From NCBI GenBank assembly GCA_011525185.1, contig WTIQ01000263.1:1-13520 (forward strand): 13,520 nt of DNA, written 5' to 3'. This DNA is from Paracoccaceae bacterium (GTDB lineage Bacteria > Pseudomonadota > Alphaproteobacteria > Rhodobacterales > Rhodobacteraceae). Positions 1-7,647 of this stretch are shown here, piece by piece (positions within the stretch are counted from its first letter, which is position 1; each line of letters begins with the position of its first letter). The notes under the pieces were generated by a model. The model had not been told where the DNA came from, ran no database searches, and worked only from the letters and a program-made list of their open reading frames with translations. The position numbers were made by a program, and so were the translations under genes.

Positions 1-54
1 CCCAATTTCAAGTAATGACGTTGTGATGGAAGAATTCTTTTTATTCTCTGACAT
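1..54 (-). CDS. Probable YciB/IspZ-type septation protein, N-terminal fragment cut by window edge
   Basis: An ATG at 54-52 on the minus strand opens a frame of 18 codons that runs off the window edge without a stop. The visible residues are MSENKKNSSITTSLLEIG. A short polar start followed by a Leu-Glu-(Ile/Leu)-Gly motif resembles the N-terminus of inner-membrane septation protein A (YciB/IspZ), which usually continues into a first membrane helix. It starts 12 nt after the stop of the upstream EamA transporter gene, so it would be the third gene of an ftsY-led run. I recall the order ftsY, EamA transporter, yciB from Rhodobacterales genomes. Eighteen residues are too few for certainty, and no strong ribosome binding site is visible, so this rests on motif and gene order. 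Confidence 0.5.
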   Translation of the reverse strand, partial: MSENKKNSSITTSLLEIG

Positions 55-66
55 AGTACTGCCCCG

Positions 67-969
67 CTAGGCCCCAAATTCAACAATAACCGCCCCAAGC
101 GCGATCACAGCCATGAGAGCACTGCGAAAGGGGCCAACTGGCTCTTTTAAGAAATACCACCCAATCAGGGCAGCAAATACCGTAGATGTTTCTCGCAATA
201 TCGCGGCTTCACCGACTTTGTCCAGACGTGTTGCAAGCATTATTGATCCAAAACTCATGAAAGCAATCACACCTCCAAAGGCACCTTTCAGCATAAGCGG
301 AGCCAATGCAGGGCGATTTGCCATCTTGAGATACCGCCTCAGGACAAACGGAGGGAGCGCAATTCCATCGACCACAAAGAACCAAACCACAAAAGAAATA
401 GGGTTTTGAGCAATACGGATCGCCCAAGCATCATAGGCCGTGTAAAGCGCGACAAAAACCCCCGTACAAACCGCCAAAAAGAGAGCGAGAGGGAGCGTGT
501 CACGGGTCTTTTCAAGATATTTAAAGTTATAGAGCGCCAGCCCAAAAATACCCCCAAGCAGCACACCGACGCCGATCCATTGCGTGTGGGTAAATCGCTC
601 ATCAAACACCAGATAAGCCGCTAAAATGGCAAATATAGGTCCACTTCCACGGATCACAGGATAGACCACCGTATAATTGCCCCGCACAAAGGCCATGGCC
701 TGCAATAGCTTATAGCCCGTATGAATAACAAAAACACCGATAAACAAAGGCCAGAGCTCTGGTTCTGGCCAAGGTAAAACGAACAAAGCCAAGGGGAGGG
801 CGATCATAAAATAGGAAAAGTCAATCGCACCACGGGCGAGCCACGGATCATGGCGCCCCTTTTGAAGCGCCGATAGGGACGCATGTAAAATGGCCGCTAA
901 AATTGCGAGGCAAGAAGCCACAAGCGGAGCGTACTCCGTCCCTTCCAAAGAGAGGATAAGCTCTGTCAT
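67..969 (-). CDS. DMT superfamily (EamA) inner-membrane transporter
   Basis: A 300-residue, very hydrophobic protein with about ten predicted membrane helices arranged as two EamA halves of roughly 140 residues each, which is the usual size and shape of drug/metabolite transporters. Family-like signatures are the VVYPVIRGSGPIFAILAAYL stretch near residues 101-120 and, in the second half, an LDKVGEAAILRETSTVFAAL stretch followed by a KEPVG motif near residue 275. Each half thus has a helix followed by the acidic E-(R/P) turn typical of EamA. It presumably exports or exchanges a small metabolite, but the substrate cannot be read from sequence. The ATG lies 6 nt after the ftsY stop, so it is likely co-transcribed and translationally coupled with ftsY. 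Confidence 0.9.
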   Translation of the reverse strand: MTELILSLEGTEYAPLVASCLAILAAILHASLSALQKGRHDPWLARGAIDFSYFMIALPLALFVLPWPEPELWPLFIGVFVIHTGYKLLQAMAFVRGNYTVVYPVIRGSGPIFAILAAYLVFDERFTHTQWIGVGVLLGGIFGLALYNFKYLEKTRDTLPLALFLAVCTGVFVALYTAYDAWAIRIAQNPISFVVWFFVVDGIALPPFVLRRYLKMANRPALAPLMLKGAFGGVIAFMSFGSIMLATRLDKVGEAAILRETSTVFAALIGWYFLKEPVGPFRSALMAVIALGAVIVEFGA

Positions 970-975
970 CTAAGC

Positions 976-2133
976 TTATTTAAACTGACCCGTTAGAGCC
1001 CGTGCAAATTCTTCAGGATCAAACGGGGCAAGATCATCAATTTGCTCACCCACACCGATCGCGTGGATAGGCAGGCCAAATTTATCAGCCAAAGCAACCA
1101 AAACGCCGCCCTTTGCCGTTCCATCGAGCTTGGTCATCACAAGCCCAGAGACATCGGCAAGCTTGCGAAAAGTGTCAACCTGGCTCAGTGCGTTTTGACC
1201 TGTTGTTGCATCCAACACCAAAAGCGTGTTGTGCGGCGCTTCTGGATCTTGCTTGCGAATTACACGCACGATTTTGGCTAGCTCCTCCATCAGATCTGTT
1301 CGGTTTTGTAACCGCCCTGCTGTATCGATCATCAACAAGTCAGCCTTTTCAGTGCGGGCTTTTTCTATGGCGTCAAAGGCAAGGCTCGCAGGATCTGAGC
1401 CTTCGGGCGCTGTGAGAACAGGCACCCCCGCCCGTTCCCCCCAGACCTGCAATTGCTCCACCGCTGCGGCGCGAAACGTATCTCCCGCGGCAATCACCAC
1501 GGATTTTCCTGCGTCTCTAAATTGACTGGCAAGTTTCCCGATTGTGGTGGTTTTGCCCGAGCCGTTAACCCCGACGACCAAAACAACTTGGGGCTTTTGT
1601 GCGTATAGAGGCATTGGTTTGGCAACTGGCTCCATAATCCGCGCAATTTCGTCTGAAAGAAGCGTCTTTATCTCCTCTGTCGAAAGCTTCTTACCAAAGC
1701 GCCCCTCCGCAATATTCGCAGTAACACGCAAGGCCGCATCAACCCCCATATCTGACGCGATCAACAACTCCTCCAGTTGTTCGAGCATATCATCATCAAG
1801 AGCACGCCGTATCGTGGCGGTCTCTCCCCCCCGCCCTATCAGACGCCCAAAAAAACCTGCCGATTTCTCTTTTGGCGTCTCTGGCTTTTCGGTAGAGATC
1901 TCAGCCCCTTGGACTTCTTCAAGCAAAGGATCAGGTTCTTGCATTGTGGGGGGCACTTCGACTTCAGGAGGCTCGGTTTGCGCTTCAGTTCCATCGCGCT
2001 CTAAACTGGTTTCAGGCTGAGCAAGCGCCTCTTCTTCAACCTCTCCCCCCTCCTCAACAATAGCATCCAAGCCCTCCTCAAGCTTTGAAGACGATTTGAA
2101 CAAACGTTCTTTAAGTTTGGAAAAAAAGGCCAT
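976..2133 (-). CDS. ftsY: Signal recognition particle receptor FtsY
   Basis: FtsY is the SRP receptor GTPase that docks ribosome-SRP complexes at the inner membrane for co-translational insertion. The 385-residue protein has an acidic, low-complexity A domain (about residues 19-90, rich in Glu and Pro), then the NG domain. The N domain spans about 95-175. In the G domain the P-loop GVNGSGKT is at 188-195, DTFRAAA at 218-224, DTAGR at 270-274, TKLD with the GTAKGG tail at 334-343, and GVGE at 360-363. The lead MAFFSKLKERLFKSSSK is basic and amphipathic, suited to lipid binding. All GTPase motifs are intact and the length is normal for alphaproteobacteria. It heads a run with the EamA transporter and probable yciB. 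The start is the first Met, preceded by a weak AAGCGGA-like site. Confidence 0.98.
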   Translation of the reverse strand: MAFFSKLKERLFKSSSKLEEGLDAIVEEGGEVEEEALAQPETSLERDGTEAQTEPPEVEVPPTMQEPDPLLEEVQGAEISTEKPETPKEKSAGFFGRLIGRGGETATIRRALDDDMLEQLEELLIASDMGVDAALRVTANIAEGRFGKKLSTEEIKTLLSDEIARIMEPVAKPMPLYAQKPQVVLVVGVNGSGKTTTIGKLASQFRDAGKSVVIAAGDTFRAAAVEQLQVWGERAGVPVLTAPEGSDPASLAFDAIEKARTEKADLLMIDTAGRLQNRTDLMEELAKIVRVIRKQDPEAPHNTLLVLDATTGQNALSQVDTFRKLADVSGLVMTKLDGTAKGGVLVALADKFGLPIHAIGVGEQIDDLAPFDPEEFARALTGQFK

Positions 2134-2174
2134 GAATGTGGTCCGCTTATGAACAGTTACTCGCCTATGTAAGC

Positions 2175-2197
2175 GGCTTTCTCATGTTTTGAAAGCC
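2175..2197. repeat. 7-bp inverted repeat upstream of ftsY
   Basis: GGCTTTC at 2175-2181 and GAAAGCC at 2191-2197 form a perfect 7-bp stem with a 9-nt loop, 42 bp upstream of the ftsY start. No T-run follows directly on either strand, so it is not a clear terminator. It would sit in the 5' leader of ftsY if the promoter lies farther upstream. Its role is unknown. Confidence 0.4.
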
Positions 2198-2284
2198 TTC
2201 GAATATTCAAAAAATTTTCGCGCGGCTTTGCTATCCAAGCTTCAAATAGAGACCTTTCATAATACGGCAATACCGACGTATCTA

Positions 2285-2317
2285 GAAGTCATGCCCCCAT
2301 AAACGCGGCATGACTTC
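2285..2317 (-). terminator. Perfect 11-bp hairpin downstream of the formate dehydrogenase gene
   Basis: GAAGTCATGCC (2285-2295) and GGCATGACTTC (2307-2317) are perfect inverted copies around an 11-nt loop. The structure begins 26 bp after the stop of the fused FdsGB gene on the minus strand, and nothing else in the 210-bp gap explains it. No U-tract follows on either strand, so a classical intrinsic terminator is not supported. It may end or protect the 3' end of the mRNA, or be a protein-binding palindrome. The stem itself is certain; the role is inferred. Confidence 0.45.
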
Positions 2318-2343
2318 GAAAACCAATCCTCATAGGAGCGATA

Positions 2344-4029
2344 TCAAATCTCGTCCGAGAAATGTTTCATCGTGAGACGGATCGGATTGGGCGCCGCTTG
2401 TCCCAGACCGCAGATTGAAGCGTCCACCATTGCAGCGCTCAAGTCTTCGAGCAGCTCTTGATCCCAAGTCTCAGCCTGCATCAGTTTGACCGCCTTCTCA
2501 CAGCCCACACGACAGGGTGTGCATTGTCCACAGCTTTCATCTTCAAAGAAGCGCAGCATATTGAGCGCCGCATCGCGGGCCTTGTCCTGATCCGAGAGGA
2601 CCACAACAGCAGCCGAGCCAATGAAACTTCCATGCGGTTGCAATGTGTCAAAATCGAGCGGAATATCATCCATATGAGCGGGCAAAATCCCTGAAGAGGG
2701 CCCGCCAGGTTGATAGGCCTTAAAGCTGTGACCCTCTAGCATACCGCCAGATGCCTCTATTAAATCCGTAATGGTGGACCCCGCTGGCAACAAATAGACA
2801 CCCGGCTTTTTGACCCGCCCCGAGATTGAATAGCTCCTCAGCCCTTTGCGTCCGTTCTTTTCAACAGACGAGAGGATTTCTGGCCCTTCGCGGCAAATTT
2901 TTGCAACCCAGTAAAGCGTTTCGACATTATGAACGAGGGTTGGACGGTCAAAAATCCCAACCTGCGCCACAAAGGGGGGACGATGACGTGGCATCCCGCG
3001 TTTGCCCTCGATGCTTTCGATCATCGCGCTTTCTTCGCCACAAATATAAGCCCCAGCGCCGCGGCGCAGATCAATATATCCCTCAGGCACAATGCCCGCA
3101 GCTTCCAACGCTTTGATCTCTTGGTCCAAAATATGAAGCACTGCGGGATATTCATCACGCATGTAGATAAAGGCCTTTTCAGCCTCAACCGCCCATGCGG
3201 CGATCAGCATTCCTTCCAAAAAGACATGCGGTGTACGTTCCAGATAGTAGCGGTCTTTGAACGTGCCAGGCTCGCCCTCATCCCCGTTGACCGCAAGATA
3301 ACGCGGACCTTCGTTCATCCGAACAAAGCCCCATTTTTTGTCCGATGGAAACCCAGCACCACCAAGCCCCCGCAGTCCAGAGGAGAGAACCTTTTCCTGA
3401 ACCTCTTCCCAATTTCCGCTCTTTCGCAGCTCGGCAAGCGCCAAGTATCCCCCTTCAGCGCGATACGCGTCAAGGGCTTGATAATTTGGGATCTCAGCAT
3501 GGGTATCTTGTGCCGCAATCGCTGCCTTTACTTTCTCAGGCGTTGCATGATCAATATGCTTGTGACCAAGCTCAAGTGTCGGCGCAGTATCACACCGACC
3601 CATACAAGGGGCACGCAGCACGCGCACCTCGGTAGGGTCCAACCCCTCTTCCAAGGCGGATTTAAGCTGCTGAGCCCCAGCCAATTCGCAACTAAGACTA
3701 TCGCAGACCCGAATGGTCAGAGCAGGAGGCGGTGTCTCCCCCTCTTTGACCACATCAAAATGGGCATAAAAGGTCGCTACTTCATAAACTTCGGCCATGG
3801 AGAGTCGCATTTCTTCGGCCAAAGCCCGCAGATGAGCGGCCGAAAGATGGCCATAGGCGTCTTGAATTAGATGCAAAAACTCGATCAACAAATCCCGCTT
3901 GACGGGGCGACCTGCAAGAAGCTGACGCACCTCAGCCAAGGCCTGATCATCATACTGACGTCCTTTGGGCGTTTTACGGCCGCGTCCTTTACCCGATTTC
4001 CAAACGCCTTCGCGATCATCCAATGCCAT
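2344..4029 (-). CDS. Fused FdsG-FdsB diaphorase subunit of NAD-dependent formate dehydrogenase
   Basis: A 561-residue fusion of a NuoE/FdsG-like thioredoxin-fold domain and a NuoF/FdsB-like flavoprotein. Residues about 25-175 carry the [2Fe-2S] ligands C109, C114, C142 and C146. The FMN site GLGGAGFP is at 221-228, the NADH site GAGAYICGEESAMIES at 324-339, an SLBB-like region near 395-450, and the [4Fe-4S] ligands C500, C503, C506 and C540. The GLGQAAPNP tail is more like FdsB than complex I NuoF. In the known soluble enzyme this part passes electrons from a molybdenum FdsA subunit to NAD+. The first ~25 residues are basic. An AAGGGAG ribosome site precedes the ATG. The gene is alone on its strand: ftsY follows and the upstream neighbour diverges, so no FdsA is adjacent. 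Another partner, such as a different NAD-linked hydrogenase or dehydrogenase module, cannot be excluded. Confidence 0.85.
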   Translation of the reverse strand: MALDDREGVWKSGKGRGRKTPKGRQYDDQALAEVRQLLAGRPVKRDLLIEFLHLIQDAYGHLSAAHLRALAEEMRLSMAEVYEVATFYAHFDVVKEGETPPPALTIRVCDSLSCELAGAQQLKSALEEGLDPTEVRVLRAPCMGRCDTAPTLELGHKHIDHATPEKVKAAIAAQDTHAEIPNYQALDAYRAEGGYLALAELRKSGNWEEVQEKVLSSGLRGLGGAGFPSDKKWGFVRMNEGPRYLAVNGDEGEPGTFKDRYYLERTPHVFLEGMLIAAWAVEAEKAFIYMRDEYPAVLHILDQEIKALEAAGIVPEGYIDLRRGAGAYICGEESAMIESIEGKRGMPRHRPPFVAQVGIFDRPTLVHNVETLYWVAKICREGPEILSSVEKNGRKGLRSYSISGRVKKPGVYLLPAGSTITDLIEASGGMLEGHSFKAYQPGGPSSGILPAHMDDIPLDFDTLQPHGSFIGSAAVVVLSDQDKARDAALNMLRFFEDESCGQCTPCRVGCEKAVKLMQAETWDQELLEDLSAAMVDASICGLGQAAPNPIRLTMKHFSDEI

Positions 4030-4197
4030 AATACGGCTCCCTTTCGTCTGCTGATAATCTTACTCTCGTTTTCAAGTTCATAAATGTTAAAAACGACACT
4101 GAACTGACCAGATGCGTTTTCTTCCTTTTCGAAACTCTTTATATCGCAATCTGGAACGCTAATTTACAACTAATAGCGAGCAAAATTTGAGGAATAC

Positions 4198-4593
4198 ATG
4201 CGTTTTTTAGTCACCCTCTGTCTTATTTTATGCCCAGCCTTTGCTATAGCGCAGGAGCCCATGAGTGGCGCCGAGTTTGAGGCCCTCACAGAAGGTAAAA
4301 TATTTCATTTTCGCCAAAACGGAAATGTATATGGGGGTGAGAGTTATTTAACAAACCGTCGTGTTAGATGGTCGTTTTTTGATGGAACATGCCTGTTTGG
4401 GCGCTGGTTTGAACGGGATGCTTACATTTGCTTTGATTATGGGGCAGATCATCCTTTACAATGCTGGACGTTCACGCAAACGGATCAGGGATTTCAAGCT
4501 GAATTTTATCCCAAAAGCGAAGGGGACGGTCTTTATGACGCCTATCGTGTGAACGAACCCTTGGACTGCACTGGACCGAAAGTCGGGGTTTAG
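4198..4593 (+). CDS. Small secreted four-cysteine protein of unknown function
   Basis: 131 residues with a clear Sec signal peptide: basic start, hydrophobic core VTLCLILCPAFAI, and likely cleavage after A18 (AIA|QEP). The mature part of about 113 residues contains exactly four cysteines (C65, C78, C89, C124), which suggests two disulfides in the periplasm. It is aromatic-rich, with the pattern RRVRWSFFDGTC, GRWF, ICFDYG and CW, and residues 32-90 look like short beta strands. I recognise this Cys/Trp pattern as one that recurs in uncharacterised Rhodobacterales secreted proteins, but I can name no function. The ATG is preceded by TTGAGGA at good spacing. It diverges from the formate dehydrogenase subunit across 168 bp and is followed directly by a GC-rich inverted-repeat element. 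Confidence 0.8.
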   Translation: MRFLVTLCLILCPAFAIAQEPMSGAEFEALTEGKIFHFRQNGNVYGGESYLTNRRVRWSFFDGTCLFGRWFERDAYICFDYGADHPLQCWTFTQTDQGFQAEFYPKSEGDGLYDAYRVNEPLDCTGPKVGV

Positions 4594-4603
4594 AGCGTTT
4601 CAG

Positions 4604-4736
4604 AGAACTCTGCATAGTAGACAATAATAGCAAAAACACCCCGCCTGGTGGGCACCACTGGCACGCGCCTACCTGCCCCCTCCGCAGGCAGGTGCGGGCC
4701 TCATTTCTAAATGGAAGGGGCACTATGCAGAGGTCT
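4604..4736. repeat. GC-rich MITE-like element with terminal inverted repeats
   Basis: CTCTGCATAGT at 4608-4618 and its exact inverted copy ACTATGCAGAG at 4722-4732 bracket about 100 bp. Beyond one mismatch the arms match for 3 more bases (4604-4606 with 4734-4736). Inside is a second perfect stem, ACCTGCC (4671-4677) with GGCAGGT (4687-4693), and a short TGGT/ACCA stem near 4646-4657. About 47 of the 60 bases from 4641 to 4700 are G or C, well above the surroundings. The outer arm ends 1 bp before the xseA stop. No reading frame fits inside and no target-site duplication is obvious. It may be a non-autonomous miniature element, a REP-like sequence, or simply a large bidirectional terminator between convergent genes. 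Confidence 0.55.
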
Positions 4737-6314
4737 TTAAAATAGCGAACCTTGATCTGGCTTATCTATGCCGCGATCGATACGGGTTGATTTGCGAGGA
4801 CGCGAGGTCTGGTCTGGGTCTTGTTCGCCCGCGATCAAAAGGCGTCCATCTTTAAACTCGACCTCCAATCGCTTCGCAGCCTTGGCCGCATTTTTCGTGG
4901 TTACAATCCCATCATCCGCGCGCACAACTGCATAGCCCCGCTTCAAAGTCGCTTTATATCCAAGCGTTTCGCGCAAACGCTCCAAAGCGGCGAGACGCTC
5001 TGTGCGCTCTTGCATCTGACGCTCTGCCGATTGCGCCAAACCTTTTGCAAGGTAGTTATATTGGGTGCGATGGGCGGTGTAATTGCGTTCGATGACTTGA
5101 GGGGAGAGGCGTGTCGCCAGATGTGTCAGACTACGTTGATGATTTTGCGTTGAACGTGTGAGGGCTGGCCCAAGACGCGGCGCAAGCAAATGCAAGCGAT
5201 CCGCCGCGCTTTCAAGCCGTGCTTTAGCCGCCGATGGTCGCAACGCACCCGCTATCTCAGAGAGACGAGAGCGACGCGCCTCAACATAGGATCGCAGCAC
5301 CAGAGGCATCCGCTCGGAAAGCGCATCAAGCTCTTGGCGCTCGAACTGAAACAGGCTCTCGGCTCTTGGCAAGGCGCGGCTAAGATCGGCCAACCTCTGA
5401 CGACGGGTCCCCAATCCTGTGCTGAGCGCTCGAGCACTGCGAGCGCCTTGCTCGCTCACCCAAGCCACAAGTTCATGCCTGACAGGCACCGCCAACTCGG
5501 CGGCCGCAGTCGGGGTCGGTGCACGCTGATCAGAGACAAAGTCAATCAACGTCGTATCGGTTTCGTGACCCACCGCAGAAATGAGCGGAATGTCAGAGGC
5601 TGCCGCGGCCCGTGCCACGCTCTCTTCGTTAAATCCCCAAAGATCTTCCAACGAGCCGCCACCACGGGCCACAATTAAGACATCGGGCCTAGGCACTGCC
5701 CCTCCAATCTCAAGAGCATTGAAGCCTTTGATCGCATTGCTCACATCGCTTGCACATTTTTCACCCTGCACAGCCACAGGCCAAAGCAGGACTTTACGCG
5801 GGAAACGATCTCTGAGGCGATGCATAATGTCACGGATAACGGCACCAGACGGCGAGGTAATCACGCCAATCACATCGGGCAAAAAAGGGATCTGTTTTTT
5901 ACGAGCCGCATCGAAAAGACCTTCGCTGGCCAAAAGCGCTTTGCGTTTCTCCAGCATCGCCATTAGGGCGCCAAAGCCAGCAGGCTTCATGTCTTCGATA
6001 ACGAGCTGATATTTCGACTGGCCGCCAAAGGTTGTGATACGTCCGGTTGCGACGACTTCTAGACCTTCTTCGGGCCGCATGCTTAAGCGCGCTGCAACAC
6101 CCTTCCAAATCACACCAGAGAGCACCGAGCGCTCGTCCTTGAGGTCTAAATACACATGCCCCGAACGTGGAAAAGAGACCCGACCGATTTCGCCCCGCAC
6201 GCGCACATGAGAAAATTCACCCTCCACAACCCGTTTGATCGCGGCTGAAATTTCAGACACGTTAAATTCGGGATTATTACGCCCCATGTCGTCGCTTTCG
6301 ATCACATCAATCAT
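4737..6314 (-). CDS. xseA: Exodeoxyribonuclease VII large subunit
   Basis: XseA is the catalytic subunit of exonuclease VII, which degrades single-stranded DNA from both ends together with several copies of the small subunit XseB. The 525 residues show an N-terminal OB-fold (about 15-112, including VRVRGEIGRVS and SGHVYLDLKD). The catalytic domain follows, with VITSPSGAVIRDI at 151-163, DVLIVARGGGSLEDLW at 211-226, AVGHETDTT at 247-255 and DQRAPTPTAAAEL near 262-274. Then comes a long Arg- and Leu-rich coiled-coil region and a basic C-terminus. The length is slightly above the E. coli form, as is usual in Rhodobacterales. The first Met is used here; a second Met at residue 10 is possible but the chosen N-terminus matches the family. 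It diverges from purD across only 70 bp. xseB is not in the window. Confidence 0.96.
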   Translation of the reverse strand: MIDVIESDDMGRNNPEFNVSEISAAIKRVVEGEFSHVRVRGEIGRVSFPRSGHVYLDLKDERSVLSGVIWKGVAARLSMRPEEGLEVVATGRITTFGGQSKYQLVIEDMKPAGFGALMAMLEKRKALLASEGLFDAARKKQIPFLPDVIGVITSPSGAVIRDIMHRLRDRFPRKVLLWPVAVQGEKCASDVSNAIKGFNALEIGGAVPRPDVLIVARGGGSLEDLWGFNEESVARAAAASDIPLISAVGHETDTTLIDFVSDQRAPTPTAAAELAVPVRHELVAWVSEQGARSARALSTGLGTRRQRLADLSRALPRAESLFQFERQELDALSERMPLVLRSYVEARRSRLSEIAGALRPSAAKARLESAADRLHLLAPRLGPALTRSTQNHQRSLTHLATRLSPQVIERNYTAHRTQYNYLAKGLAQSAERQMQERTERLAALERLRETLGYKATLKRGYAVVRADDGIVTTKNAAKAAKRLEVEFKDGRLLIAGEQDPDQTSRPRKSTRIDRGIDKPDQGSLF

Positions 6315-6384
6315 AGCTACTCACTTGTGCCTCTGTTGGGAGCAGCTTAGAACGCGGGAAACGAAAGTCCAAGAGGTCAAAGCA

Positions 6385-7647
6385 ATGAGAATACTGGTTT
6401 TAGGCGGCGGCGGCAGAGAACACGCATTGGTTTGGGCGGTTGCGCAAAACCCAAAATGCGATGCGCTCTTTTGTACGCCGGGAAACGCAGGGATTGCAGA
6501 GATTGCAGAGTGCCATGATCTGGACATCAACTCCCCCGATTTGGTCCTCAGTTTTGTTCAGGAAAAAGAGGTTGATTTCGTGATTGTTGGACCAGAAGCC
6601 CCTCTTGTCGCAGGGGTGGCAGAGCATCTGCGCCGTCATGGGATCCTGACCTTTGGCCCCGATAAGAGGGGGGCCGAATTAGAGGCGAGCAAAAATTACA
6701 CCAAAGAGATATGCGCCGCTGCTGGGGTACCAACTGCGAATTACGCACATTTCACCGATGCAGAGGCTGCGCGGGCTTATGTCCAAGCACAAGGCGCCCC
6801 AATTGTGATAAAGGCAGATGGCCTCGCCGCAGGCAAGGGCGTGGTTGTTGCCATGGATGTAGAGACCGCGCTGGACGCCGTTGACACAATGTTTGACGGA
6901 GCCTTTGGAACCGCTGGCGCCGAAGTTGTGATCGAAGAGTTTATGGAGGGGGAGGAAGCCTCGTTTTTTGTTCTCTGTGATGGGACAACGGCTGTTCCCA
7001 TCGGAACCGCTCAGGATCACAAAAGGGTTGGAGAAGGTGACACTGGCCCAAATACAGGCGGTATGGGGGCTTACTCCCCTGCCCCAATTCTCACACCCGA
7101 GCTCTGTGATCGCGTTATGGACGAGATTATTTATCCCACATTGCGAGAGCTGCAAAAACGCGGAACACCCTTTCAAGGCGTACTTTACGCAGGGCTGATG
7201 ATTAAAGAGGGTCATGCAAGACTTGTTGAATACAATGTCCGCTTTGGTGATCCGGAATGTCAGGTCTTAATGATGCGTCTAGGGGCACAAGCGCTTGATC
7301 TTATGGAGGCCGCGGCGCGTGGCGACTTAGAAGGGTGCGCGGCCAATTGGGCGAAGGATCATGCTATGACGATTGTTATGGCGGCAAAAGGCTACCCAGG
7401 GTCCTATGAAAAGGGATCTGTCATATCGGGATTAGAGCATTTGCCCAAAACATCAAAATCGATGTGCTTTCATGCGGGAACCAGCTCTCAAGAGGGTAAG
7501 ATCATTGCAACGGGGGGTCGTGTTTTAAACGTCACTGCCCGTGGTGAGAGCCTGCGTGAGGCCCGCGATCGGGCCTATGAGATGGTCTCAGAGGTGGAGT
7601 GGAGCGAGGGATTTTATCGAAAAGATATTGGTTGGAGGGCGCTTTAG
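6385..7647 (+). CDS. purD: Phosphoribosylamine-glycine ligase (GAR synthetase)
   Basis: PurD joins glycine to 5-phosphoribosylamine with ATP, the second step of de novo purine synthesis, in the cytoplasm. The 420 residues begin MRILVLGGGGREHAL (the N-domain nucleotide-fold signature), followed by GPEAPL at 69-74, the ATP-grasp loop GLAAGKGV at 146-153, EEFMEGEEAS, the DHKRVGEGDTGPNTGGMGAY stretch near residues 212-231, and the metal-site motif EYNVRFGDPECQ. All are intact and the length is normal. The frame stays open upstream to 6235, but that extension overlaps xseA and lacks PurD similarity. The ATG at 6385 follows an AAGAGG site by 8 nt and starts right at the conserved N-terminus. The gene diverges from xseA and its TAG stop overlaps the stop of the NUDIX gene. 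Confidence 0.98.
   Translation: MRILVLGGGGREHALVWAVAQNPKCDALFCTPGNAGIAEIAECHDLDINSPDLVLSFVQEKEVDFVIVGPEAPLVAGVAEHLRRHGILTFGPDKRGAELEASKNYTKEICAAAGVPTANYAHFTDAEAARAYVQAQGAPIVIKADGLAAGKGVVVAMDVETALDAVDTMFDGAFGTAGAEVVIEEFMEGEEASFFVLCDGTTAVPIGTAQDHKRVGEGDTGPNTGGMGAYSPAPILTPELCDRVMDEIIYPTLRELQKRGTPFQGVLYAGLMIKEGHARLVEYNVRFGDPECQVLMMRLGAQALDLMEAAARGDLEGCAANWAKDHAMTIVMAAKGYPGSYEKGSVISGLEHLPKTSKSMCFHAGTSSQEGKIIATGGRVLNVTARGESLREARDRAYEMVSEVEWSEGFYRKDIGWRAL

Noticed and set aside
2929..3870. A 313-codon open frame on the plus strand
   Set aside because: It lies wholly antisense to the formate dehydrogenase subunit, whose cofactor motifs are all intact. The translated antisense product shows no recognisable domain.
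4071..4085. A second GTTC half-site (GTTC-ATAAAT-GTTA) as a LexA box
   Set aside because: The spacing is 6 rather than 7 and the second half is GTTA, so it does not meet the SOS box pattern.
6235..6384. Upstream extension of purD by 50 codons
   Set aside because: It overlaps the start of xseA, has no PurD-like sequence, and the conserved N-terminus MRILVLGGGG begins at 6385 behind a good ribosome site.
6679..7215. A 178-codon minus-strand frame
   Set aside because: Antisense to purD over conserved ATP-grasp motifs; the translation has no recognisable domain or start context.
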